NCBI GenBank assembly: GCA_030512295.1
Contig: JAULSR010000002.1
Location: forward strand, 930,001-994,000
DNA from: Bombardia bombarda
Lineage: Eukaryota > Ascomycota > Sordariomycetes > Sordariales > Lasiosphaeriaceae
Direction of reading: 5' to 3'
Length of the DNA stretch: 64,000 bases
In this document: positions 43,933 through 54,698 of the stretch, in pieces
How positions within the stretch are numbered: the first letter of the stretch is position 1
Layout: each line of letters begins with the position of its first letter
Program-made: the position numbers and the translations under genes
The notes under the pieces: model-generated
The model's input: the letters and a program-made list of their open reading frames with translations, nothing else
The model's database searches: none
What the model was told of the DNA's origin: nothing

Positions 43933-45528
43933 ATGAACTCATCCGAGGAAACCCTACAGACTGTCCAGAAGATACTTGGCCCATACATCAGGCCTCGAGA
44001 GGAAGTCGCTCATATAAGACGAGTTCTAGCTCTCCACCTCAGTTCCTGTCTCAAGGATGGATCAGCCACAGCACCACTCGCACTCGCTGAATCGAGTGAT
44101 GTCCAGCCTTCCTCGTCATCACGGGGGCTGCAGAGAGATTACTTGGAGGCCTTGAGTGCAAATACCAAGGCGAGCAAGGAATACAGGGCAGTCTGCCAGA
44201 AAATCAATCAACCTCAAGAAGAAAGACCTGTCAATGCTGGACCCACGCATGACCGTCTCCAAGACCATCTGGCGACCATCAGTCTTCAAAGGAAACAAGA
44301 CAAGCTCCAAGCCGTTGGCAAGCACCTAGACCTCCTGAGACAGAAGCCTGCAGCTTCCGAGCATTCCAAGCCCCTTCCCGACGTACCGGCAGAGGTTTTC
44401 AGTGCCGTGACACTCGACAAGACAACAGCCAGTACTCACCTTAAAGGTCTCGTTGACCAGCTAGAGAAGCATATGTTCCGCACAAAGCTGCTACTTAGGC
44501 GCGAGGAGCAGCTCCTGGAACAAGCTAGAGCACGATTCTCTTCCACGAACGAGACCGTTAGCGAGAGCACAAAGTTTGAAGCACTGAACACCACCCGCAC
44601 CGAGCTCATCAACTGGATAGAAACCGAGCTTGGAAAGGCTTCAGGGGATGATGGACACAGCGGGGACGGCAACGGGAACGGCAGCAGCCACGGCAAGGCG
44701 CATCGCAGCCTTGCTGAGAAATCCCGCTTCATTGACGAGCAGCTCGTGAGCATTAGGGAGAAATACGCAAGGTATCTCGAGGCAAGAAAGGGTCTGCTCC
44801 AACTCGTCAGCCAACAGCCGACACCAATCATCAAACCTCCAACTGTGGTGGACAACGAAAGCTTACAAATCACGTCGGCGCCCGTCCCACCAGCCCCCTT
44901 CACACACCTCCTTTCTCCCTATGTGGAGCAGCTATTCGCCGTTAGTCACGAGCAAAAGGGCCTCATAGCCCAAAAGTCGCATCTCAACAACGCCATAGCG
45001 AGGCAGCTGAAAGACAACTGTCAGGTCCTTGATCATCTGGCTGAAGAAAGCCAGCTGATCCCAGGCCACCCAATGCCCGGCGGCGCGGCTGGGCGAAACA
45101 AGCCCATGGCATTCGGCGAGGCGATGGCGGCGGCCTCCTCCTCGTCCGGAAATATGAGCTCGTCAACCAGCCGTGCCCGGCCCTGGGTGTTTGCGGCCGA
45201 CTCTGCCAAAATCTCTACGCTGGAAACTGTGGCCGAGAAGATTGAGGAAGGGCAGATTGCCCTGGAGGGCTCTATGAGAACGATCGGCGAGATCGAAATG
45301 CTCCTGGGTGGCTACCAATCAACCGCCAAGAACATTGAGAACGAAGAGGAGGTCGCAGGAGATGACGATATCTGGCTTGTCGAGGGCCAGTCAGCAAGGA
45401 GGAAATCTATCGGGTCGAGGAAGCATATAAGCCGAAAGGAGGATGACGACAAAAACCCATGTGGTGATGTATGGGACATGTTGGACGGGAATCTTGGGCT
45501 CTTACGGTCCGAAACGGATCTCCCTTAA
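43933..45528 (+). CDS. Coiled-coil protein of unknown function, 531 aa
   Basis: Single exon beginning at the ATG in GCGAACATGAAC. The protein is mostly helical: GPYIRPREEVAHIRRVLALH near the N-terminus, heptad-like segments at about 105-145 (RLQDHLATISLQRKQDKLQA, VGKHLDLLRQK) and about 185-225 (HLKGLVDQLEKHMFRTKLLL, RREEQLLEQARARF). Further helices lie near 260-300 and after 350. A Gly/Asp/Asn-rich linker (DGHSGDGNGNGSSHGKAH) separates the two halves. The C-terminus is acidic and ends DMLDGNLGLLRSETDLP. No signal peptide, membrane span or catalytic motif is visible. The architecture would suit a structural protein of the spindle, septum or trafficking machinery, for instance an augmin-type subunit, but I do not recognise a family. 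It is head to head with BRR2 and convergent with RFC2, 209 bp away. Confidence 0.75.
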   Translation: MNSSEETLQTVQKILGPYIRPREEVAHIRRVLALHLSSCLKDGSATAPLALAESSDVQPSSSSRGLQRDYLEALSANTKASKEYRAVCQKINQPQEERPVNAGPTHDRLQDHLATISLQRKQDKLQAVGKHLDLLRQKPAASEHSKPLPDVPAEVFSAVTLDKTTASTHLKGLVDQLEKHMFRTKLLLRREEQLLEQARARFSSTNETVSESTKFEALNTTRTELINWIETELGKASGDDGHSGDGNGNGSSHGKAHRSLAEKSRFIDEQLVSIREKYARYLEARKGLLQLVSQQPTPIIKPPTVVDNESLQITSAPVPPAPFTHLLSPYVEQLFAVSHEQKGLIAQKSHLNNAIARQLKDNCQVLDHLAEESQLIPGHPMPGGAAGRNKPMAFGEAMAAASSSSGNMSSSTSRARPWVFAADSAKISTLETVAEKIEEGQIALEGSMRTIGEIEMLLGGYQSTAKNIENEEEVAGDDDIWLVEGQSARRKSIGSRKHISRKEDDDKNPCGDVWDMLDGNLGLLRSETDLP

Positions 45529-45737
45529 GCCTTCAAAAGACAAATATATCATCTATTTGTTGTATGTACATATAATACCGGAGCAGCTCTTGGCGCGCTC
45601 CAAACCACCGCCTAATTCAAGTGGCAGCTGGGATATAATCCGTCGGCTACCTGGCTACCTAATTCTCTAAAAAGCTCGCTAAACGCCTTGCAAAATCCAC
45701 CCTGCTTGTTTTTGTTGACATTCATTCTCTCAGCTCG

Positions 45738-47060
45738 CTACTTTTGGCTCATAATCCCCGATATCCGCAAGGCAAGATCCAGTATAGAGAGGTGCTCGTC
45801 AGCACCGTCCACCAGCCTCTTATCCACCTCAGAAAACACCATGACTATCTTGTTCTTTTGTGCGTCAGGAATCATCTCGTCGTAGACAATGGCCTGGTAA
45901 AGCTGCGCCATGGTCTGGCCCGCGCTCCACCCATCCGCCACCATCTCCTCCACCACTTTCGCAACAGACTGATATGTCTCCCCGGCCGCGCGCGGCCGCA
46001 TCGCCTGCACCAACCGCTCTATCGTCCGGTCAGGAATGACGCCCGCGATATCCTCCACAATCTTGACCGTCACCAGCTTCTTCGCCTTCGTATCCTCATC
46101 CACATCCATCTTGTCCCCACCCTCGTCGCCACCGCCATCTGGCCCACGCGCAGCAATCGCGCCGACCAGCCTGGCCGAGCTCTGCAGGTAGGTGATGGCC
46201 TTTCGCAAGTCGCCGTCGCTCGAGCGGATCAGGGCGTCGACGGCGCCGTCCTCGAGCCCGACGCCCTCGAGCAGGGCGATCTCCTCGAGGCGGCGGCGGG
46301 CGTTGCCCTGGTCGAGGCTCTTGAAGCGGAACTTGCTGCAGCGGCTGGCGAGCGGGTCGATGATGCGGGTGACGTAGTTGCAGATGAGGCAGAAGCGCGT
46401 GATCTTGCTATACGTCTCCATGGTGCGGCGCAGGGCGCTCTGCGCGTCCTGCGTCATGCTGTCGGCCTCGTCGAGGATGATGATCTTGAAGGGCGGGCAC
46501 GGGTACCGCTCCCGGTAACCCGGTGCCGGGTTCGTCAGCTGCATGCGCGCAAAGTCCTTGACCTTCTCGCGCACGATGGAGATGCCGCGCTCGTCGGACG
46601 CGTTCAGCTCCAGCACGCGCGACTTCATCAGCTCGGGCCCGTAGAGCTCCTTAGCCAGGGCGAGGATGGTGGATGTTTTGCCCGTGCCCGGGGGTCCGTA
46701 GAAGAGCATGTGTGGTAGCTGGCGAGGGGGTTCAGCATTCGGTCTGTGTTGTTGGGTTTGAGGAGAAGAGGGAGTTGGGTGCAACAAACATTAGACGCTT
46801 GTAGTGTTCGCTGGAGGATGGTGATGGTGTGGTCTTGGGCGGTCACGTCGCTGAGTGTCTTGGGTCGACTGTTTGGTTGCACGATTGTTAGCATACACAG
46901 CACAGTTAGGATCTGGAGGTAGGAAAGGATTGGCGGCATACTATTTCTCAACCCAAGGCTGCAGTCTTGGAGTGGTGTTTGTCTGTTTCTCGGCATTGCC
47001 TGATGACGCCCCGTTTGCAGCAGCAGCCTTCCGGGCCCTGATATCAAAAAAGCTCGCCAT
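45738..47060 (-). CDS. rfc2: Replication factor C subunit 2
   Basis: Three exons: 47060-46942, 46868-46790 and 46718-45738, 392 aa. The first join (phase 2) gives WVEKYRPKTLSDVTAQDH, the invariant RFC N-terminus; the second (phase 0) gives LQASNLPHMLFYGPPGTGKT. Walker A is GPPGTGKT (~73-80), followed by ELNASDERGISIVREKVKDF, Walker B IILDEADSMT, sensor ICNYVTRIIDPLASRC with the SRC arginine finger, and KFRFKSLD. These residues match yeast Rfc2 (human RFC4) rather than Rfc3, Rfc4 or Rfc5. RFC loads the PCNA clamp at primer-template junctions and also works in the Rad24, Ctf18 and Elg1 variants. The second intron has an uncommon GTTTGT donor. An insertion of about 25 residues (GAIAARGPDGGGDEGGDKMD) lies between the AAA+ and collar domains. 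Confidence 0.93.
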
Positions 47061-48189
47061 TGGAGAGAGACGCGCCTAGATTGAGCTTGGGAGCTGGTAG
47101 ATATTAGGGTTATGGGTATTTTATGAGTCGATTTCTGTTGAGAGAGCTAAGGTCGGTTTCTTGGTCTCTTCATACTATGGTGGACGTCGGAAACCCCGTC
47201 GGCACTTTACGCGTCCAGCGGTGAAGCGCGCCGGGACCGCGTTTTTAGATGGCCCCTCCATCCCGACCCTGGCAGAAGTTAGGACAGCCCTCCAAATGGA
47301 TCTCCGGGGTGAGACCCACCTTCCATCGTCAGCGACGGTGCCTGGTACATACCAAGACTCAAAATATAGAAGGCGTTTAATCATCAAAAATACGTGGATT
47401 TATTAGCAAGCTCTCATCAACTATATGTGGTATTTACATGTACCAGCCCTCGCTGCCCAAGTGCTAACTAACCATCGCAAGCCCTTGCTAGCTGTTGAAG
47501 GTGGTTGCTAGCGCATCGACATGTGCACATGTAAGTCTAGGTCATGAGGTTAGATAGACTTTCTGATCGGCCCAAGGTTGCTTGTCCAACAGGTCTTGGT
47601 ACAAGCACAACCAGTAGACACTACGGCGAAGGTGTTGGGATTACGAATATTAGGGGGACAGTGACGAATCCACAGCATAGTGTGCTACTATATTCAGACT
47701 TCCGTAGATTCAGGTCTGTCCTTTTTATGACTCGAAAGGTACTGGCAGAATTCCCCGTTAGAGTTTAAAGACAACCGCCCCACCCCGCACCCGGACAACC
47801 TAGGCTGGGAACTTTGTGAGCACCACCGTGCCTGCCTGCCTCTTGCCTTGACCAACCTTGACCAACCTGAAGAAGCCCGCGCTGGCATCCACCTAAACCG
47901 CACCTACCTCCTAACCTTACCTACCTCCTAACCTTACCTACCTCCTAACCTTACCTACCTCCTAACCTTTCCTACCTCCTAACCTTACCTACGTCTACCT
48001 GATTGCGTCTCACACTTCAAAAACTCTTGCCTCCGAGTCTGCCTCTCAACTTTCTCTTGTTCGCGCGCACCGTCCCCCTCCACTCGTTCCACGCGCCCCT
48101 CGCTTTCCCCTCCGACCAAGGTGGTTTTGGCTGCTTATGAGGCTGCACACGCTCCATCACAGGCCCTCTTGGTGAGCTGAGCTGCAGCC
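47061..48189. other. 1.1-kb divergent intergenic region (RFC2 / E2 gene)
   Basis: Contains a 17-bp tandem repeat, listed separately. The last ~200 bp is pyrimidine-rich, typical of a fungal 5' leader. Short open frames at 47161-47770 look random. Confidence 0.55.
47903..47987. repeat. 17-bp tandem repeat, five copies
   Basis: Unit CCTACCTCCTAACCTTA, four perfect copies and one with a single change (TTT), 200-290 bp upstream of the E2 start. Probably part of the promoter or 5' leader. Confidence 0.92.
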
Positions 48190-50034
48190 ATGGCAGACCA
48201 TTCAGTCTTCCGGATCACAAAGGTGGGTCGCCGCATCTCTCTCTGCCTTCTCGGCGAGGTTACAAGACAAGGCTGACCATGACTGACCATCTACCTCCTC
48301 TGCTCCGGGTAACAGGAACTAAGTGAGATTCAAAAGAACCCTGATCTGTGTAAGCCCTCCATTCAAATCTTCCCCCCTCTGCGATCATCGCGATACTTGC
48401 CACGGGCTAACAGCGACGCTCACCCGCCAACTCAGCTCTCGCCGTCGCCTGCCGTGACATCGACGTCCGTAACGTCAAGGCGCTGATCATCGGCCCGCAC
48501 GAGACTCCCTACGAGTTCGGTTTCTTCGAGGTGATACTGCTTCCGCACCAGATCTAGCGAGTCCATGTAGGATGGTCCTAGCTGACTTTGTTGCCAGTTC
48601 GCTTTCAAGTTCAACAGGGGTGCGCATTGTCGTGAGTCGGATCCGTTGTGGCGCTCTCGTTCCTAACAATCGACCCTCTTTCCAACAGACTATCCGAGAA
48701 AGTCGCCGCAAGTCACTGCTACCACGACAAATGGAGGCCGGTGTCGGTTCAATCCAAACATTTATGCCAACGGACGAGTGTGCTTGTGAGTTTTCGTTGC
48801 CGGCCAGTCTTATGTGCGTGTGTCGTGCTAATCAGGACTCAGATCAATTCTTGGGTAATAATATTCCCTCCGTCGAACCCAAATTACGAGCCCGGAACAT
48901 GGAGCTGATGTATGCGGTCTAGGACATGGCGTGGAGAACGTGGAGAAGAATGGTCTGCTGCTCAAGGGCTCGAGTCCATTCTGCTCTCCATCCAGAGCTT
49001 GATGTCGTCAAACCCCTACGAGAACGAGCCCGGCTTCGAGGATGCCAATGAACAGTCAGATAAGAAGAACCAGAAGGAATACGTGCAAAAAGTTAGGCTT
49101 CAGTCTTGAAGCAGCCAATGTTGGGCTTAGAAGAAGGAGAGCTGACAAGGCGTATTAGATCCGCCACGAGACGTTGCGCATTTCGGTCATCCAACGGCTG
49201 GAAGAGTACCTCGGCATCGGCGTCGATGGCCAAGTCACGCCAGCGGTAGCCAACAAGGAGGAATACGACCTCGACATGGATGTCGTAGAAGACGAATCAA
49301 CTGTCCCATTTGAGCCGTTCAAAGATTTGTGCAAGCGCCGGTTCCTGTGGTACTACGACTCTTACCTGATCTCGGTCCAGAAAGGAAAGGAAGAAGTCAA
49401 GGATGGCCAGACCTTCAGCAGAATGCCATTTGAGGGCGCCAGCAACACGATGGAAGGAAAATTCAACTACACGGAGCTCGAGAGGCGGCTGCGCAACATC
49501 AAGAAGGCGCTCGACGAAGAGACCGACGGATGGGCGGCAGAAGGGCTTGCGGCAAAGGCCAACGAAGGCACTGTTGCTGTGAATCTCCAGCGACAATATG
49601 AGCAGGTTGTCGAATCCTTTAAGCGATCCGGCATCCCGCACAACCTTGAGCTCGTGGACGAAAACCCCTTTGTCTGGATCATGACCTACTTTGGGAAACC
49701 TATGACGAATCTCGATGGAGGCTTGTTCAAGCTTAGATTTTTCTTCAGCCCTCGCTTTCCAGAGGAGCAGCCGCGGATCAGGTTCGAGACCCGCCTCTTC
49801 CATCACCGGATCTCCGCCGACGGCACTCCTTGCTACTTCTCGCCCGTGAACCGTCGTGAGGATGTCAAGTCGCACATCGAGGCTGTCATTGAGGCGTTAG
49901 AGGAGGACTCGCCCCCATATGACCCTAGGACGCTCGTAAATCCGGAGGCGTTCAAGCTGTTCTGGGGCACGGCTGAGGACCGGAAGATGTACAACAGACG
50001 TTTGCGTCGGTCTGTTAACCAATCACTGGAGTAG
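48190..50034 (+). CDS. UBE2Z-like ubiquitin-conjugating enzyme with two UBC folds
   Basis: Eight exons: 48190-48222, 48316-48349, 48436-48530, 48598-48619, 48689-48785, 48843-48854, 48923-49091 and 49159-50034. They total 445 aa, and each join is needed to restore the conserved fold. UBC domain 1 (about 12-170) reads ELSEIQKNPD, GPHETPYEFGFFEFAFKF, RDYPRKSPQV, FNPNIYANGRVCLSILGTW, with catalytic Cys at 93, and then SIQSLMSSNPYENEPGFE and KIRHETLRISVIQRLE. The latter two are hallmarks of UBE2Z/USE1. A helical spacer (YYDSYLISVQKGKEE) follows. A second UBC-like domain fills about 300-445: NPFVWIMTYFGKPMTNLDGG, FKLRFFFSPRFPEEQPRIRF, HHRISADGTPCYFSP, with Cys 379 where a catalytic Cys would sit. 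Human UBE2Z (354 aa) ends before this second unit. UBE2Z takes ubiquitin or FAT10 from UBA6, neither of which is generally known in fungi, so the cognate E1 here is open. Confidence 0.88.
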
Positions 50035-51072
50035 GTTCATATCGATGGAAACCCCAGTTGAGGCCATGCTGACCATTCTTTAGCGATTGCTAGAACTAAC
50101 GTGGGGGATGGATGGGCGACCGTTTTCGGGGGTTCTTTTCCCTTTTCTTCCTTACGCCCTGTTGACACGCATGGCACTTGACTTTTCTCCGGATATGTTT
50201 TGCGGTGGCTCATTAGCAACAAACCGCAGGCGTTAGGACATGGCATGGGCAAGGGACTGGGCATTATAAGCAGGACCTGGTGTTCAAGGGAAGCTGGGCC
50301 GGATTTGCTTTTTACACACACATCTACTTTTTTGCTCGAGCTGTGACTGTGGCGGTAAAATCAATATTACATCGTATTATTGGTATCCCTGTTTTCTCTC
50401 TTCGGAAGCCGCCTGTTGCGAGATTGTTTTTTGGCCCGTCGAGATATGCAATCAAATACCATTCTGGTACCTACGTAGTAGTAGCCGGGTATGTGGACCG
50501 CCACCTCAGCTGACTTAGACTGTTCAGCTTCATACACCTGTCTTTCAGATAATTATAAGAGAATAGGAGGGCAACTCCCACAGCGAATGAAATACAGAAC
50601 AAGATAGGCATCTAAGTGTTCGTGTACAATAATTGGTCGCGTGATATCCTTTATATAAACAGGCGGTTCATAACGCATGGAAATTTACCATACGTAGGCA
50701 GTTGATATATCATAGAAGTCTTCTAAATGGACCATGGTACTCGTTATTTGTCTTGAGTCGTGCAAAAGAATGTCACCAACCTATCAGCCGGAGAACATCA
50801 TATCATCACAAGGTCATCTCGTATAAATCCACTGGTGACGATCAACATAAGAATTCTATTTGCCCAATGGAAAACGCTATAATAGCATGCTTTTTGGATT
50901 TATTCCAGAAACCATGGACCAATTTCCCGCAAAACGCCAGACTGATGCAAAAATGTCTTCTCCTAATGATCGTGTATCCTTCATCATGCAGTTCATTCGT
51001 AACCTCGCTCTGTTTTCCTCGTGCGTCTTTTTAAAGCCGCTGATGTACCCCAGAATAGACCAGTCGCCTATG
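50035..51072. other. Intergenic between convergent genes
   Basis: 3' flanks; 50500-50900 is AT-rich. I see no gene, tRNA or repeat. Confidence 0.6.
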
Positions 51073-52251
51073 TCAACGCCTTCCACCTCCCCCTTTATTT
51101 TTCCTATCTATCTTGTCCTTCCCGGGCGTGTAAGGCGCCGCAATACCGACCAGGCGAGCGTTTTGGTGATCCCTGGGCGCAGTAGCACCATTCGCCTTGA
51201 ATTGGTACTTTGCGCCGGGCCCCAGGGTCGCGGGCACGCCCAAGGTCGGGGCGGCGACCTGTTCTGCGTGGAGCTTGTCCAGCGACTCGCCAACCACGCC
51301 GTACTGCGCCCAGTTGACGGGAGGGCAGCGCACAACTGTCTGCGGCTTGGGGAGGGTGCGCCAGGACGCGGTAGCAGCGGAGGGTTGTGTATTATTATGG
51401 TGTTTATTTTTGCGGCGCTTTTTTGTGGAACTTGGGATGTTTTCGTTTCCCTTTTGTGTTGGTGTGGATTTGGATGCAGATGAGTTGTCCCCCATGTATG
51501 TGTCGCCGTCTTTGTCGTTCTCGTTCCGTGGCGGTAACGTCTCTGGGCCTATTGCACTGCCCTGTTCGAGCTCTTCTTGGTCTTGTTCATCCCCCGATGA
51601 TGATCCGTCAGAATCGGAGGAGGAGGTGTCCATATCGTCGTCGTCGTCGTCGTCGTCATCCGGGTTGTTGTTGCTGCTGCTGGGGAACAGCGGGTCACCG
51701 CCCATGCCGACTCTTCCAGCCGCGAGGTCGGCGACGAAGGCGCTGGGGTCTGCGACAGCCGCTGCCTTGGCTCGACTGAGCGCCTGCATGTCGGCAGTGG
51801 CGCGGGCGCGCTGCAGTTGCAGGATGGAGATGGCGCTCTTGAGCGCAAGCACGTCCGGGTTGTCATCGAAGGCGATGGGCTCGGCGGGTGGCAGCTGTGC
51901 GGTGGCGACCTGGTCGGGGTGGGAGGGGTGTGTGAAGGTGGGCCGGCCCTGTGCGAAGCTGGGTATGGTGTTGGTGTTGGTATTATTGTGGTTATTGGTA
52001 GTCGTGGCGCCTTTAGAAGACGAGTGCGACGAGAGGAGTGTGTTTGAGGTCGGCAGTGGCGGCACGCCTTCGGGAAGCTGCTGCATCGGCTCTAGAGTGG
52101 GCGTAATAGGGCTGATAGGCGGGCGCTCCGGCGACGATGATCGCGATGGTCGCGTTGCGCCGGGGCCGGTACCGGTGGCGGGGTTTGGGGCGCCTGCACC
52201 GTGCGCAGCGGCGGGCCCGAGGACATCCGTGGCGATGGTGAGGCCCGGCAT
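51073..52251 (-). CDS. Conserved fungal low-complexity protein, probably nuclear, unknown function
   Basis: Single exon of 392 aa. The first ~125 residues are Pro/Ser/Thr-rich with an Asn/Thr run. A short helical block follows at about 125-180 (NPDVLALKSAISILQLQRAR, ATADMQALSRAKAAAVADPS, FVADLAAGRV). Then come a nine-Asp run with SSSDSDGSSSGDE, a basic KKRRKNKHHNN segment that could be a nuclear-localisation signal, and a C-terminal block VVRCPPVNWAQYGVVGESLD with KLHAEQ. The basic tail ends KGGGGRR. The helical and C-terminal blocks look conserved in character, while the rest is disordered. No enzyme or DNA-binding motif is recognised. Nuclear location is inference from the basic segment and acidic run. 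Confidence 0.7.
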   Translation of the reverse strand: MPGLTIATDVLGPAAAHGAGAPNPATGTGPGATRPSRSSSPERPPISPITPTLEPMQQLPEGVPPLPTSNTLLSSHSSSKGATTTNNHNNTNTNTIPSFAQGRPTFTHPSHPDQVATAQLPPAEPIAFDDNPDVLALKSAISILQLQRARATADMQALSRAKAAAVADPSAFVADLAAGRVGMGGDPLFPSSSNNNPDDDDDDDDDMDTSSSDSDGSSSGDEQDQEELEQGSAIGPETLPPRNENDKDGDTYMGDNSSASKSTPTQKGNENIPSSTKKRRKNKHHNNTQPSAATASWRTLPKPQTVVRCPPVNWAQYGVVGESLDKLHAEQVAAPTLGVPATLGPGAKYQFKANGATAPRDHQNARLVGIAAPYTPGKDKIDRKNKGGGGRR

Positions 52252-54140
52252 GGTCGCGAGCCTATGCGTAGACGCTTTCTCTCTCTCTGCTTCTTGGGGT
52301 TTAAAAGTTGAGGCTGGGTGAAAGCGCGGATAGGACGCGCAATCAAGAGCAAGCTAGGCAGGATCTCCGAGCAAAGGCGCTGGCGACCGCGGGGTGGTTG
52401 TCACTGATTGCACTGATTGAGCTCCCTGAGTACTGAGCTGCCACATGCGGAGTCACCTCGTTGTAAGGTTGTTTGATCATCCCGCCGCCAGGGAAGCTGC
52501 ATGCCTGTTGGATCTCTTTACAGCCCCTGTCGGCTAGCTCTGAGCCTCTGATAGGCTTCTGCGGCCCACGCAAGATATTCACTAACATATGTATGGATGT
52601 TTCTCACATATGCCTGTTAGTCGATTTCGAGGCCCTTTACCCCGCTGACCAAGCCCCACTGATGATGGAAGTCCAGGCCGCTCCGCCCTTGCTCGTGATC
52701 CTCTGTGCACTAGTGGAGCGTTTTTGGCCAAAGGTGAACTTTTCAACTATACTGTTAATAACAATATCCGACATGACAAAGCTGCATAAGACAGACGAAG
52801 GGTTAATTAATCATTCCCCCTCCTGCTTTTCTAACTCTCTTCTTTTCCCTCCTTTGTCTCGCGTTTTGAGCCTTGGGTCTTCTGCGCCGCCAACCACCAA
52901 GGCGTGGAAGAAGGAACAGATCACATTTCACTTTATTTTTCTCAGCGCATACGGCCTTGTGCGATACGCTAGTCTGACTTTCACACTTTATCGATGCTGG
53001 ATCATATCAGCCTATCAGAATTATGAACGCGGCTTGGTTCCTTGGCCGTCATGTTACACACGCAGACTACGGACCACAGCAAGAACTGTGCAAACGCACG
53101 AGTGTTCTTGACGGTCTGTGAGCATGCATGGACTCGCGCGAATCGGGATCGGGAGACATGACAGCTCCAGCCAGCCTAGGTTCAAGATCCATGCTTTTAT
53201 TTTCAGCTCCGTCGCCAAGAGCACGAGCCAATTTGGTGTATTGGATTCTACGGGAGAGCACCATTTGCTCTGAGAACATGGACTCAGTCAACCGGTTTCT
53301 CTTAACCGGTCAATTTTTTCTTTCTTTCTGCTACCACTTGTTGGGATAATAGTTTGTCTCAGGAAGTACTTCGCTGTCCATGCAGTGTGCTCAGCTGTCC
53401 ACGCGTGGTCTTCATGTTCTGTCAAGAACAACATTTATCAGCTCGGCGCGACCTTGCTTTTCCCAGGTTGGCTTGCCAGGGAGGGTTTTCTTGTGCCAAT
53501 CATACTGCCGAAGACAAACGCCTCGCCACCTGGGCTGCCGACCCAAGTCACCCAACACACCAATGCCGCTCCTTCAACACACATTATCGTCAATTTATTC
53601 ATGGTGGCTGCTATAGTGTCATGCCATGCACCTGCCAATTCTTTGAAGCAAGGGCTAGGCTAGACTAGTCCACGTTCACTGAACATGGGCGTAGCTCCAG
53701 ATCTGAGGGTTCTAGAACGTGACCTGGAAATAGACCAGAGTAATGGATGGATGGTATAAAAACTGGTTGACCCAGTTCTCGTTAGCCCAGACAATGACAA
53801 CCCCCTGTTGACCTCTCTAGATCTCTCTTTGTTACACAAGGCTATTCAGTTGAAAGGCTCCTTGAATTTGTATCCGTACGATGACCGATTATTAGACCGA
53901 TAGGGCCCTTGTTGGTAAGCGATTGTTGGCATTTCGTTTCCCTTTCGCAGCCATGTACCCTACATTCTCCTTTGATTTGCAAGCTGACCAACACACAAGG
54001 TTCATATAATTTGGCAAGTGATAGGCTGTCGCTTGATATTGCAGAGTTACAGAAGCTCGTCAGATCAATTAAAAGCTCGCATAAGGGTCTCGGCCTGAGC
54101 GCCCACACGCTGAAAAAGAACCAACGCTGTTGATACATCT
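52252..54140. other. 1.9-kb divergent intergenic region
   Basis: Upstream of the 392-aa (-) and 185-aa (+) genes. The longest open frame (52473-53111, +) lacks an ATG start at its annotated beginning and has no recognisable motif. I see no gene. Confidence 0.5.
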
Positions 54141-54698
54141 ATGGATCTCAAAATAACAACTCAGAAAGCCAGTAGCTCAGGGCGAGCCTCAGAGAGCAAA
54201 ACCTCATCTCCAACAATCACTCCAATAAATCAAGAAGCGTCAACTCGAAACAATGAGAAGCCAAGAAGGAAAGGGGGCAGGCTTCTCAATAAGATGCATA
54301 AGCTGACCGATTGGCTCAGTACGGCTGAGCCATCCTCACATGCCTTGATGCAACACAAGAGAGAAAAGTTTCAAGATGCCGGCCGCAGCCAGGCCGCCGG
54401 CGTGAAGCTTCGTTCCCCGATTGGTCAAATTCCAGCAGATGCCATCAAACCGGCGACTGGACCGGATCCCGAGGAGGTTGCTCTGAAGAAGGCCACGGAA
54501 CGGCACAGGCACAAGAATAAGCAGTCCCCATATGATAGCGGCTGCGCTTCAGGACCTCGCCGACCATCCCAGTCGTCAACTTCTGGGCTTTCCCAGACAA
54601 CGACCACAACAACTGCGATGTCTATCCACAAGGGTTCCTGCTCTGTACCTACGACGCCTCGCCACGATGGACTCCCTTTTGATGGCTGGAACTGCTAA
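54141..54698 (+). CDS. Small fungal protein of unknown function, 185 aa
   Basis: Single exon, polar throughout. The most ordered-looking part is residues ~45-115: LLNKMHKLTDWLSTAEPSSH, ALMQHKREKFQDAGRSQA, VKLRSPIGQIPADAIKPATG, PDPEEVALKKATERH. The flanks are Ser/Thr-rich, with a Thr run before the C-terminus. The segment around TDWLSTAEPSSHAL with a following basic helix looks like a real conserved core and not a chance open frame, and there is no overlapping better candidate. No signal peptide, membrane span or catalytic motif is visible. An additional 5' exon cannot be excluded. Function unknown. Confidence 0.55.
   Translation: MDLKITTQKASSSGRASESKTSSPTITPINQEASTRNNEKPRRKGGRLLNKMHKLTDWLSTAEPSSHALMQHKREKFQDAGRSQAAGVKLRSPIGQIPADAIKPATGPDPEEVALKKATERHRHKNKQSPYDSGCASGPRRPSQSSTSGLSQTTTTTTAMSIHKGSCSVPTTPRHDGLPFDGWNC

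Noticed and set aside
52473..53111. Plus-strand open frame of ~212 codons
   Set aside because: No ATG at its start, mixed composition and no motif. Typical of chance open frames in moderate-GC DNA.
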